The position numbers were made by a program, and so were the translations under genes. Under the pieces are notes generated by a model. The model did no database searches, was not told where the DNA came from, and was given only the letters and a program-made list of their open reading frames with translations. From Chaetoderma sp. LZ-2023a (taxonomy: Eukaryota; Mollusca; Caudofoveata; Chaetodermatida; Chaetodermatidae), in contig JAVVLW010001257.1 in NCBI GenBank assembly GCA_034401795.1, positions 87,001-151,000 of the forward strand: a DNA stretch of 64,000 bases, written 5' to 3'. Positions 44,400 to 53,783 of this stretch are shown here, piece after piece; within the stretch, counting starts at the first letter, position 1, and each line of letters begins with the position of its first letter.

Positions 44400-45780
44400 A
44401 TTGGGTAATCTTGACCTTTGACCAATTGAGCCCAAGATTGATAGGGTTCTTCGCAATGCCACGACCAACCTCCCACCCAAGATTGCTAAAGATCCCTTCA
44501 ATGGAACTCTAGTTATCATCTGGAAACACAATATAATTTCATTAATTGTGACACTGACCTTGAGCTTTGACCTTTTGATGCCAGAATCATTCTTTGGAGA
44601 CCAAGGACATCCTCCCACACACGTTTGGTAAAGATCCCTTTAATAGAACTCGAGCTATCATCCAGAAACGTATTATCATTTCATTAATTGGGTCACCATG
44701 CTCTTGACCGTTGACCCCAAAATCGATAGGTTTCTTCACAACGCCAAGGACAACCTCACACCCAAGATTGGTAAAGATCGCTTCAATAGTACTAGAGTTA
44801 GCATCCGGAAACACAGCATAGCCCAACAAGCACTGTTGGTCAAAAGGGCAACTGATGCCCCTGGAACTTGAGCTTATTGACCAATGAGTCAAGTATAATT
44901 GATACAATTGACCAACGGGATAAGTGTACTCGATACCATTGACCAACAGGGCACAGGTTCCTGATATACAAAGGAGGCATACATTGTTAACATCCCTGAC
45001 ACTAATAATCAGCAAGCCAACCAACCAACCAATGGGGCAAGCACCATGGTCAATGTGACAAGCATAACCAATTACATTGACTAATGAGGCAAGGGCTCTT
45101 GACATTATTGAGCAACAATGAACCCTGACACTAATGACCAACAAATCAAGTGTCATTTACGCTACGGTACTGACCAATGGGACAAGAAGTGGTGGTCAAT
45201 GAGGAATGCACAACTGATGTCAATTACCATGGTACCGAGAAAACAATTGGGCCGGAAATATGTAGATTTGTGTGGGAAAAACAAAGATCTGTGTATGCCT
45301 GACAGTACTGACTATCGGTTAAAACTCCATTGGCGATTGAGGCAAGAACAACACATGCCATTTACAAGTGGAGCAATGGTCACAGGCAAAGATTTGGTCT
45401 ACATGACATTATTGACGAGCGGGAAATGTACCATTAATCAACGGGGTAGCCATCACTGACACTGTTGTCAAATGGTTCAAGTGTCTCAACAGATCAACAG
45501 ATGCCATTTACCAATGGGGCAATGGCCACAGGCAAGAATTTGAGCAGGAAATGCCAAATATTGGTGTCCTTAATACTAGTGACTAATGGGAAAAGTACCA
45601 TTGGTCAATGGGGCAGACATCCCGTGAAATGTCCCTACCGATGCCATTTACTAATGGGGCAATGGTTACAGGCAAAAATTTGGATGAGAAATGCAAAAAA
45701 TATTGGCGGCCTTGACATTATGGACGAACTAGACAAGTATACCGTTGACCATTGTGGCTACAATCTTGGATACTTTTGAC
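44400..45780 (+). repeat. Decayed ~143-bp tandem repeats and GACCAATGGGGCAA-type array
   Basis: 44400-44800 has three units (AAAGATCCCTTCAATGGAACT at 44488, and equivalents at 44632 and 44774) followed by TATCATC.GGAAAC. It includes a TGACCTTTGACC at about 44410. From 44850 to 45780, TTGACCAATGGGGCAAG-like sentences recur every 50-100 bp with heavy divergence. Open frames here on both strands reflect the repeats. Confidence 0.6.
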
Positions 45781-45799
45781 CAATGGTTCAAGTGTTCCT

Positions 45800-46540
45800 G
45801 AAACTAGAAAACTACAACAAAAATTGTAAGGGGTATTATTCGGTTTTTGTTGACATGGCCACTTCATATTCATAGCTCAAGGAGATATTGCTTGAAGGAA
45901 CATTTCTGCCAAATCTTGTTATGGCTCTTGTTTAAAGCCGTGGCCACTTCATATTCATAGCTCAACTAGATGTTGCCTAAAGGAACATATCTGCCAAATT
46001 TGTTTCTAAACTATCGATAAATGACGAAACGTGCCACAATTGTTGACAGACAGACACAAACAGACAGACAGACAAACAGTCATGATTGTCTAAGTTACCC
46101 AGGATTTTAATACGCATACTCTGCATGATTCTCATATCCACCCAGATTCCAGGCAGCAAGTATAAATAATCAAATTAGAAAATACATATAGCTTTATTCC
46201 ATGATTATTTACATATCTTATTCATATACCAATCAGAACCTTTAATGGCATTTTAATGATTAACAATCAGCAACAATCTTTAGTGTGCTCATTCGAGAAT
46301 GATATAGAACTAAATGTGGAAGATTGCCCCTCAAACTTAATTTAAACTGAAAGGTATATTCTGTTTTGTTTAATAATAATCTACTGTACTGTACAAACAT
46401 AACCTATTAAATTAGAACCCATGATTTTCTGTTTTAGTGGAAATGAAGACGAATTGAATTGAAACTGAAAGTGGTGTTTGAGATGTAAATAATTTTTCTA
46501 AGTAAACAACAATATTTTCATATCGGCATAGTTACACAAA
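45800..46540. other. Repeat-derived, gene-free sequence
   Basis: GTGGCCACTTCATATTCATAGCTCAA occurs near 45855 and 45938 (83-bp spacing) with AAGGAACAT.TCTGCCAAAT. A GACAGACAGACA run lies near 46045. 46200-46540 is AT-rich without recognised features. Confidence 0.5.
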
Positions 46541-47258
46541 ATTAAGGATGTGTCCTACCAAATTTGGTTAAAATTAGTACAGTGGTTCGGACATATTTAA
46601 GATATATTAAATTTCTATTTCTTTACTATGGAAGATTTTAGCAGGAGAAAGACCCAAAATGCTCATCAACTGGGAATCTGTTTATCTAACTGTTTCGAAT
46701 GTGGCAAATTTGAAATCAGCATACCCAATAAATAAACAAACCAATTTCAGCTTCAAAATCAATCAAATAAAAAAATCCAATATGGCCGCCAAACACACTA
46801 CATTTTGATTGGTCCACAGCGGCAATGTTTTTTGATGAATCAATGTCACAAGTTTCAAACCAATCCGTTTAGCGGTTCTGTAGTTGTTTTCGCAAAAAAT
46901 AGGTCATCCAAGATGGACGCCAAAGCATTTGGCCAATCAAGTTCTCTTAAACAAACTTGGTTTAGGTCTTTCCCTAGATGATCTTTCATGAGTTTTTAAT
47001 AGATCCCCCAAGCGGTTTCAGAGATTTTTAAATATGCTTCTATAAATCATTCAAAATCCAAGATAGCCACCAGTCAAATTGGCTGATCGGCTTCCTTTGA
47101 AGAAACTTCGATCTCTAAGCCCTAAGGATGGTTCCTGCCAAGTTTGGTTGAAATCTGCTTAGTGATTCTTGAGAAATTGTTTAAAATAAAAAGTTGGCGA
47201 TAGATGGATGGGCGAATGGACGGACAGAGGTGGATGGATTTCAGGTCAGGTGAGCTAA
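46541..47258 (+). repeat. AACAAGAGGCCC-family element, 5'-divergent copy
   Basis: Shares CAAGATGG.CGCCAAA, TTCTCTTAAACAAACTTGG and CCTAAGGATGGTTCCTGCCAA-type blocks with 38101-38817 and ends GGTCAGGTGAGCTAATAA at about 47240-47258, the 3' half of the terminal hairpin. The left half of the hairpin is lost. Confidence 0.6.
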
Positions 47259-47329
47259 TAACAATGACACCAGTGATGAAGTAAAATTTTTTATTCCTGA
47301 AGCAGAAAATATCCTATTTTGAAGCGGAA

Positions 47330-47531
47330 AATCAATGGGCCACGGTTAAATGTACACATGTACACACTATCAGACATAAATCAATGTGCCAAGGTTAAAT
47401 GTACACATGTACACACTATCAGACATAAATCAATGTGCCAAGGTTAAATGCACACATGTACACACTATCAGACATAAATCAATGTGCCAAGGTTAAATGT
47501 ACACATGTACACACTATCAGACATAAATCAA
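47330..47531 (+). repeat. 49-bp tandem repeat, four units
   Basis: GGTTAAATGTACACATGTACACACTATCAGACATAAATCAATG.. repeats with exact 49-bp spacing (GGTTA at 47344, 47393, 47442 and 47491). Only a few substitutions. Confidence 0.9.
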
Positions 47532-47609
47532 TGGAGCCTGGAAGAGAAAACTGCTTTAACCCGTTAATGACTAAATTTCTTCGAAAAATTAACATATTTA
47601 CTTATTGAA

Positions 47610-47742
47610 TGTCCATTTGCAGGCCAAGAGAAGAGTATTTTTGAAAATTTAACCCTGGAATGGCTGGCTCGGTTACGGAGCCAATCATTGCTGTGGTAAA
47701 TTTTCAAAAATGGTCTTCTCTTGGCCTGCAAACGGGCATTCC
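47610..47742. repeat. Hairpin repeat HP-2, copy 3 (well preserved)
   Basis: TGTCCATTTGCAGGCCAAGAGAAGA..TTTTTGAAAATTTA faces TAAATTTTCAAAAATGGTCTTCTCTTGGCCTGCAAACGGGCA (split here for length), around a centre CTGGCTCGGTTACGGAGCCA. Stem about 60 bp. Followed by AAGACCACT.CACAGGCCGG.. as in other copies. Confidence 0.8.
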
Positions 47743-48139
47743 TCAAGACCACTACACAGGCCGGTTGGTCCGGCTTCGGCATGATAGGGTTAAAGACCAT
47801 CGAGCTGCAATGCCATAATTACATCAAGTCCATTTCATTGAAACACAACATGAAACAGTTCATTTGACAATACATAGATTAGAAAAACGCCTTATAAAGC
47901 AAGACCACTTTTGCATGGCCTGCAAATGGACATTATTGAAGACCATTAGTAAAGCCTTTTTCCCCAGTGTTATATTACAATGTCTTGCTTTCCGCTCTTA
48001 TGGTAAAAATCCATTGAAGCAATACAGAGATCCATTTCTCACTATTCCCCGTCCATTTATAGCTAAGCTATGCCCATGTTTTGTGCATGTTGGGATCTAT
48101 TTATATACTTCGAATCCTGAATTCCAAATCATGGTTAAT

Positions 48140-48400
48140 TATACAGCTAACCTGTTGAATATTTTGAAAATAATTTGACTGGGGGACGTTGCTGTCTATA
48201 CTAAAAATATTCAATAGAATGTTTATTAAATCATAAAGACATACAATTCGTGCACATGACTGACTATTAAAGGTTCATGACAGATTTAGATACGCCATTC
48301 ATTACACATTTTGATTGTAATGTCAAGTGATGTAATTATGGCGCCAATACTTGACTGATAGATTGGATTCATCCATAGGCTATGCCTTTGATGGATTTGT
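48140..48400. mobile_element. Fold-back element arm, partial copy C
   Basis: Carries CCTGTTGAATATTTTGAAAATAATTTGACTGGG, a shortened centre, AATATTCAATAGAATGTTTATTAAAT, ACATACAATTCG, and the outer flank ATTCATTACACATTTTGATTGTAATGTCAAGTGATGTAAT. It corresponds to the right arm of copies A and B. The inner hairpin's second half is mostly deleted. Confidence 0.6.
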
Positions 48401-48644
48401 TATCTGAGATTTATGAATGGACAAATCAAGTATTCATGAAATAAAGAACTTTTTATGAGTATGAACTCAATATATATATTAACACTGGCTGAGCTTTGTT
48501 TAATGTATAAGTATTTGTTGTCCATTTTGTGTTCAACACTGTCTTGCCATACTTGTGTTAACTGTTCCTGTTTTGTGTCACCTAATGCTTAAGCCAATAA
48601 ACCCGTGAATTGTTTTTAAAATTTCAATTTTTTTTGGTATAAAA

Positions 48645-48776
48645 TGTCCACTTTCAGACCAAGAGAAGACTATTTTTGAAAATTTACCACTGGAATGACT
48701 GGCTCGGTTATCGAGCCAGTGATTCTAGTGGTAAATTTTCAAAAATAGTTTTCTCTTGGCCTGCAAATGGACATTT
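48645..48776. repeat. Hairpin repeat HP-2, copy 4 (well preserved)
   Basis: The left arm TGTCCACTTTCAGACCAAGAGAAGA.. and right arm ..TTTTCTCTTGGCCTGCAAATGGACA surround the near-perfect inner palindrome CCACTGGAATGACTGGCTCG / CGAGCCAGTGATTCTAGTGG. Followed by GACCACTGCAGAAGCCATTTTT and GTGTTAAAGGGTTAA. Confidence 0.8.
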
Positions 48777-48799
48777 CACAAGACCACTGCAGAAGCCAT

Positions 48800-49480
48800 T
48801 TTTAGGTGATATAAGTGTTAAAGGGTTAATGTACAAACATCATTATAATTTATGAGGCATAATCCATTCATTGGCTTATCACTGCCTCAACATTACTTTT
48901 TATATACTAAAATTCAAGTTCTTTCTTTGAAGTAGTTACCTAGTTTGTCCTTGAATGATTCCTGTTGTTAATTAAGTCTCCCCAAAACCATCTATATTTC
49001 AGTGACATTAGATTTAAGGCTTTAGATCTGTTTTGGGGAAGTGATGTGGTGCATATGTGTGTTCCCTGCATCAGCTGCGGTGCGCTGCCTACACTCAAGG
49101 TTACATCCTGCTGTGCCTAGCATTTATTTATATTGTTGACTTGTGACGGCTGTAATTGGTCTTATTGCTATAATTTTTTTGTGGTTATCGCTACACGAGT
49201 CTCCTTCTCTACGCTAGTGTCACTTCATATTTATAAATTAATACATAATTACGGAGCCGATGAGGCATGACAGGAATTATTGAACTGAACTGAAATACGG
49301 ATGATGATATGAGAACTAAATAATTTCAAAATGCTAGATGTTCTGTGGTGCAATCCATGGGCTTTATCAACAATAATTACACATCTTTTCACAAAGGAAC
49401 TTTAAATAATGTGCATAGATGTATACATGTATTTCTTGATAGCTAACCTGAGACACATACATTAATTTCATTGTAAGAAA
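48800..49480. other. No gene recognised
   Basis: AT-rich, with short open frames only. 49170-49290 reads like LINE 3' tail sequence (GGTCTTATTGCTATAATTTTT and TACGGAGCCGATGAGGCATGACAGGAATTATTGAACTGAACTG, split here), but no tandem tail confirms it. Confidence 0.4.
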
Positions 49481-49489
49481 CAATTGGTG

Positions 49490-49710
49490 GAATATTTTGA
49501 ATCTAATTTGACTGAAAGCCATTGCTGCCATAGGTATCAACAATTTTCAGTGAAATTACTCTTAAAATGTTCAACAACTTTCACTAATGCATTGACTTTC
49601 TACAATAAGATAACCTGTTGAGTATTTTAAAGTAATCTTAGTGGAAACAGTTGCTACATATACCATAGGGCAATAACAGTTTCCATTGAAGTTAACTTTG
49701 AAATGTTCAT
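49490..49710. repeat. Two HP-1-type hairpins side by side
   Basis: First hairpin: GGAATATTTTGAATCTAATTTGACTGAAAGCCATTGCTGCC faces TTTTCAGTGAAATTACTCTTAAAATGTTCAACAA (quoted in pieces). Second: TGAGTATTTTAAAGTAATCTTAGTGGAAAC faces AGTTTCCATTGAAGTTAACTTTGAAATGTTCA. Stem sequences differ from the CTGGGCGCTG type but remain self-complementary. Confidence 0.6.
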
Positions 49711-49889
49711 CAGCAGATTGTTGTATGCTTAATCTAAAAAAGAAATTTAAATATTTAAAAAATAATGTGTTACTTTCATATGTTGCAATGACAAATTCAT
49801 TCAGATCAGATAATCTGCTGAGTATTTCAGACTAAACAGGGATTCTCACTCATACATACAAAAAGAAAGGAGATCGCTCACAATTATGT

Positions 49890-50252
49890 AATTAAACAGG
49901 GATCACAATAACACCAGTAATAACCAAATTCCTAGAAAAGATACTCCAAAAGCGTATTCACTCAACAATTACTCAAATGCACACACCACACACACACCCC
50001 CCCCTCCCACCCCAACACACACACACCCAACCCCACCCCACCCACCCACCACAATTTGTCTTTACTGAGAAGATATCTCCAGTATGCAGCGCCCTTGTCT
50101 TGCAGGAGATTGCTGTAGAATCTAAAACCCACAGTCTACACGCATATGTTGCTCTGTTAGACGCAAAAGCCACATTCAACAGCATGAATCATGAAATCCT
50201 ATTCAGAAACCTCTTCTTCATGGGAATGGATGAGTCCCTATGGCTCGTTATT
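49890..50252 (+). pseudogene. LINE reverse transcriptase fragment interrupted by a C/A-rich microsatellite
   Basis: Reading + gives KFLEKILQKRIHSTITQ (49928-49976), then an in-frame C/A-rich tract (49978-50052). After it come FVFTEKISPVCSALVLQEI and LHAYVALLDAKATFNSMNHEILFRNLFFMGMDESLWLVIQ (50055-50252). 'GFTE..SP..A.L.L.E', 'LDAK.AFD' and 'LF..G.D..LW' are RT blocks of the same LINE lineage as 41500-42240. In relatives the two flanking blocks are nearly adjacent, so the ~75-bp tract is an expansion inside the RT. The expected first catalytic Asp region reads LDAKATFN instead of LDAKAAFD, losing that Asp partner. The fragment runs into a 26-bp tandem array. Confidence 0.65.
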
Positions 50253-50532
50253 CAATGCACTCATGTATTACAGACATTCAATGCACTCATGTATTACAGA
50301 CATTCAATGCACTCATGTATTACAGACATTCAATGCACTCATGTATTACAGACATTCAATGCACTCATGTATTACAGACATTAAATGCACTCATGTATTA
50401 CAGACATTCAATGCACTCATGTATTACAGACATTCAATGCACTCATGTATTACAGACATTCAATGCACTCATGTATTACAGCCATTCAATGCACTCATGT
50501 ATTACAGACATTCAATGCACTCATGTATTAAG
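50253..50532 (+). repeat. 26-bp tandem repeat, about 10.5 units
   Basis: Unit ATTCAATGCACTCATGTATTACAGAC (shown as ATTCAATGCACTC + ATGTATTACAGAC), with two or three substitutions across the array. Because 26 is not a multiple of 3 and the unit has no stop in any plus frame, it produces overlapping open frames that are not genes. Confidence 0.95.
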
Positions 50533-50579
50533 GATATAATCTTATTGCAGAAAACCAGAAACTACATTTTAACTTGAAT

Positions 50580-51110
50580 GTTTCTGAGTTTTACAATATT
50601 CAACAGAATGTGTATTAAAATGTAAATTCACCAAAAACATACAATTCATACACTTTCATGACAGACTAGTTGACTCTCATGACGGAGCTTCGTCATTTTG
50701 ATTGTCACGCCCACTATCAGGTGACGTAATTGATTATAGCATCAGATTGAGCGACAGATTGGATCTCTCAATGGACATGTCCAGTTTTAGCTATGCCCCG
50801 CCCAGCTCTAGCTAAGCTCCCCCGACACTTTTGCCTGTGTTGGGATCGATCCCTGAACTCCCTGACTATGAATTTTCAGAAAACTATACAGGTAAGCTGC
50901 CGAATATTTTAAAACTAATTTGACCGGGTGCTGTTGCTGCCATATACATATTATTAAATAGTAAAGACATACAATTCGCACGTGTCAGACTACTAAGTGT
51001 CTAAGATGGACTAAATCATGTCATTCATACTGTAATTGATTATGATGCCATCCTACGCGTCACGAAGTTGTTTATGATGTCATATGACGGACAGATAAAC
51101 AAGAAAGGTC
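50580..51110. mobile_element. Fold-back element, rearranged copy D
   Basis: Carries AATATTCAACAGAATGTGTATTAAAAT and ACATACAATTCATACAC (left), a central GC-richer TTTAGCTATGCCCCGCCC..GGGATCGATCCCTGAACTCC block, then TTTTCAGAAAACTATACAGGTAAGC, GACCGGGTGCTGTTGCTGCC, and ACATACAATTCGCAC with the ATTGATTATGATG flank. The hairpin centres are deleted. It preserves the element's core better than other copies. Confidence 0.6.
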
Positions 51111-51600
51111 CATTACAGCTGCATAATGAACTAAATGGTTAAATGGTTGAGTTGAGCAACAATGGCTTTTCTAATGGTGTTGAAATATGTCCACTTGACG
51201 ATCTTAACTGACAGATATTAAACCTTTAATGGTCAAACCATTGAAGCAGGTTCTGTAATAGTCTTGAGGAACGTCCATTTGCAAATAAAGATGGGTTTTT
51301 TTTAATGTTTACCATGAGAATGACTGGCTGGGTAACCGAGCTAGTCTGGAATCATTCCAGTGATCTTTTGACACTCTCGCTTCAGGAGACAAAATGGTGG
51401 CAATCACTGTTCAACATTTAAGTGATATTACAAAGCGGATAATTGTAATACAGATAAGGGAATTTGACAGGATATGAATGATATGGAATCTATAAAATCC
51501 AATCTATCAGTAAAACACAACATCTGAGAATGAGATTAGCATCCCTTTAACAACCTGCCAGCTGAATTTCTACAAACTACATTTTCCATGTGATTCAACC
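51111..51600. other. Gene-free, with a decayed HP-2 half
   Basis: 51285-51390 has GTCCATTTGCAAATAAAGATGG and GAATGACTGGCTGGGTAACCGAG, the left arm and centre of HP-2. The right arm is degraded. No gene recognised. Confidence 0.5.
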
Positions 51601-51607
51601 ACTCTAG

Positions 51608-51682
51608 ATATGCTGAATATTTTGAAAACAATTTGAATGAAAGTTGTTGGTGGCTAAGCCACCAGCAACTTTCAGTCAACCC
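51608..51682. repeat. HP-1-type hairpin with changed but still paired stem
   Basis: TGAATATTTTGAAAACAATTTGAATGAAAGTTGTTGGTGGC.. is followed immediately by GCCACCAGCAACTTTCAGTCAA. The inner 17-bp stem is perfect, yet its sequence differs from the CTGGGCGCTGTTGCTGCC stem of copies A/B. Confidence 0.75.
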
Positions 51683-51699
51683 CCCAGGTTCAGCATTAT

Positions 51700-52080
51700 T
51701 GCCCTTTGAAATTATTGTTTGATATCTTACAGCAGTTCGCCAGTTATATCTCAATGTTACGAGTCATCATCTGCTTTCTGGAATTTATATTTTCCTCGCA
51801 TATGTTTTGGTATTGGATACCAGGCTGGACATGGTACCTGTCCAGGAACCTCACATATACACCAGCGTGTGCAGTGACTACCGAAATTAGCTGGATTAGA
51901 CACCTTCTCCTTAGCTTGAGCCTCCGCATCCAGTGTCTCACTGCAACATTAAACACAGACATAGAGATAAACCTGTCTAGACATATGCTTTTGAGACCAG
52001 AAATCGCAGCTCTCCTATTCTGCTATTCTCATTAACACTTTAACACTCATATCAGCCAAAAACAGCTTCTGCAGTGGTCT
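51700..52080. other. No gene recognised
   Basis: Open frames of 109 codons (+) and 72 codons (-) overlap here. Neither shows a recognised family, and no good splice sites frame them. Confidence 0.45.
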
Positions 52081-52086
52081 TGAGAA

Positions 52087-52206
52087 ATGCACATTTGCAG
52101 ACCAAAAGAAGACTATTTTTGAAAATTTATCACTGAAATGACTGGCTCGAGCCAGTCATTCCAGTGGTAAATGTTCAAAGAGTCTTCTTGATCTGAAATG
52201 GACATT
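52087..52206. repeat. Hairpin repeat HP-2, copy 5
   Basis: GCACATTTGCAGACCAAAAGAAGACTATTTTTGAAAATTTATCACTGAAATGACTGGCTCGA meets GCCAGTCATTCCAGTGGTAAATGTTCAAAGAGTCTTCTTGATCTGAAATGGACATT (both quoted only as pattern: arms ..GACTGGCTCGA / GCCAGTCATTCC..). Preceded, in reverse, by the GCTTCTGCAGTGGTCTTGAG flank. Confidence 0.8.
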
Positions 52207-52596
52207 AAATTACATTTTTGTGAACAAATCCGAGTGTTGGCAACATGACCTAATTAAAGTAAAAGATTTTAGCCTCAACGAATTGCAGGCACAAGCTATA
52301 AATGAATACCTAAAGGGGTGGGGGAAGGGATTATCTACAATGGTGGCATGCAGATCGATGATTACATGTAGCATACATGGCTACAGTACAACTGAGAAAT
52401 AACTTAAAACCTTTCCCAGACAAAAATAGAAACATGTTAGTTCGTGCAATTTTGAACACGATGTATCATGTAAGAAATATTTTGATGAATATTTTGAACA
52501 TTTAATTATTAGACATTGCTGCCGTAGTTTGTCACAGGCCGCAAAACCTAAATACCTGAGCAATAGAATCCATACGAGTCAGTAGCTGGCTTCATT

Positions 52597-53139
52597 AAAC
52601 CACAAGTGTAATGGTCCAGATTGGTCAGGAAAACCACAAGTGTAATGGTCCAGATTGGTCAGGAAAACCACAAGTGTAATGGTCCAGATTGGTCAGGAAA
52701 ACCACAAGTGTAATGGTCCAGATTGGTCAGGAAAACCACAAGTGTAATGGTCCAGATTGGTCAGGAAAACCACAAGTGTAATGGTCCAGATTGGTCAGGA
52801 AAACCACAAGTGTAATGGTCCAGATTGGTCAGGAAAACCACAAGTGTAATGGTCCAGATTGGTCAGGAAAACCACAAGTGTAATGGTCCAGATTGGTCAG
52901 AAAAACCACAAGTGTAATGGTCCAGATTGGTCAGGAAAACCACAAGTGTAATGGTCCAGATTGGTCAGAAAAATCACAAGTGTAATGGTCCAGATTGGTC
53001 AGGAAAACCACAAGTGTAATGGTCCAGATTGGTCAGGAAAACCACAAGTGTAATGGTCCAGATTGGTCAGAAAAACCACAAGTGTAATGGTCCAGATTGG
53101 TCAGGAAAACCACAAGTGTAATGGTCCAGATTGGTCAGA
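52597..53139 (+). repeat. 33-bp minisatellite, about 16.5 units
   Basis: Unit AAACCACAAGTGTAATGG + TCCAGATTGGTCAGG. Most units are identical; single variants (AGAAAAACC, AAATCAC) recur in several units, indicating unequal exchange. It lies between HP-2 copy 5 and the split HP-2 copy next to the Penelope-like pair. Confidence 0.95.
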
Positions 53140-53239
53140 AATCGTAGCTCTCCTATTCTGATTGGTCAGGAAAATGCACATTTTTGCTTAACCCGTTACC
53201 CCTTGAATTTATTTAAGAAAATTTCAATTTTCTCAGAGA

Positions 53240-53335
53240 AAATATCCATTTGCAGACCAAGAAAAGACTATGTTTGAAGATTTACCACTGGAATGACTGG
53301 CTCGTTTATCATTCAAGTGATTAAATATTTAAAAA
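53240..53335. repeat. HP-2 copy 6, left part, split by the Penelope-like insertion
   Basis: AAATATCCATTTGCAGACCAAGAAAAGACTATG.., CACTGGAATGACTGGCTCG, TTTATCATTCAAGTGATTAAATA stops abruptly at about 53330, where the Penelope-like terminal sequence begins. The missing right part resumes at about 61300-61345. Confidence 0.65.
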
Positions 53336-53405
53336 CGCCGACCCAGGTATTTACATAGTTACCGATGCATACCTGCCAGTCTGCAAACTTCCGTCAAACC
53401 TCCTA

Positions 53406-53783
53406 TGTGTGAGTGAGTGAGTGAGTGAGTGAGTGAGTGAGTGAGTGAGTGAGTGAGTGAGTGAGTGAGTGAGTGAGTGAGTGAGTGAGTGAGTGAGTGA
53501 GTGAGTGAGTGAGTGGGTGGGTGGGTGAGTGAGTGAGTGTGTGAGGGAGTGAGTGAGTGAGGGAGTGAGCGAGCGAGCGAGCGAGCGAGTGAGTGAGTGA
53601 GTGAGTGAGTGAGTGAGTGAGTGAGTAGGTGGGTGGGTGGGTGGGTGGGTGGGTGTGTGAGTGAGTGAGTGGGTGAGTGAGTGTGTTATGCTTTTTTGTT
53701 TATTCCGTTTGAGTGAGTGAGTGAGTGAGTGAGTGGGTGGGTAGGTGTGTGACAGTGAGTGAGTGACTGAGTGAGTGAGTGTG
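53406..53783. repeat. (GTGA)n microsatellite at the 3' end of Penelope copy 1
   Basis: Long GTGAGTGA runs with GGGT, GCGA and GTGT variants. At about 53684-53709 a short duplicate of the element's last coding bases (TTATGCTTTTTTGTTTATTCCG) is embedded in the run, showing terminal slippage or re-priming. The mirror tract lies at 60830-60965. Confidence 0.9.

Noticed and set aside
44405..44425. TGACCTTTGACC as a nuclear-receptor DR1 element
   Set aside because: It is part of a decayed tandem repeat sentence; no promoter or gene nearby supports regulatory use.
50191..50577. Cys/His-rich repetitive protein (MHSCITDIQCTHVLQ..)
   Set aside because: Artefact of the 26-bp array, open in all three plus frames.
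52597..53139. CRISPR-like array of direct repeats
   Set aside because: The 33-bp units are contiguous, without unique spacers, and the sequence is eukaryotic; it is a minisatellite.
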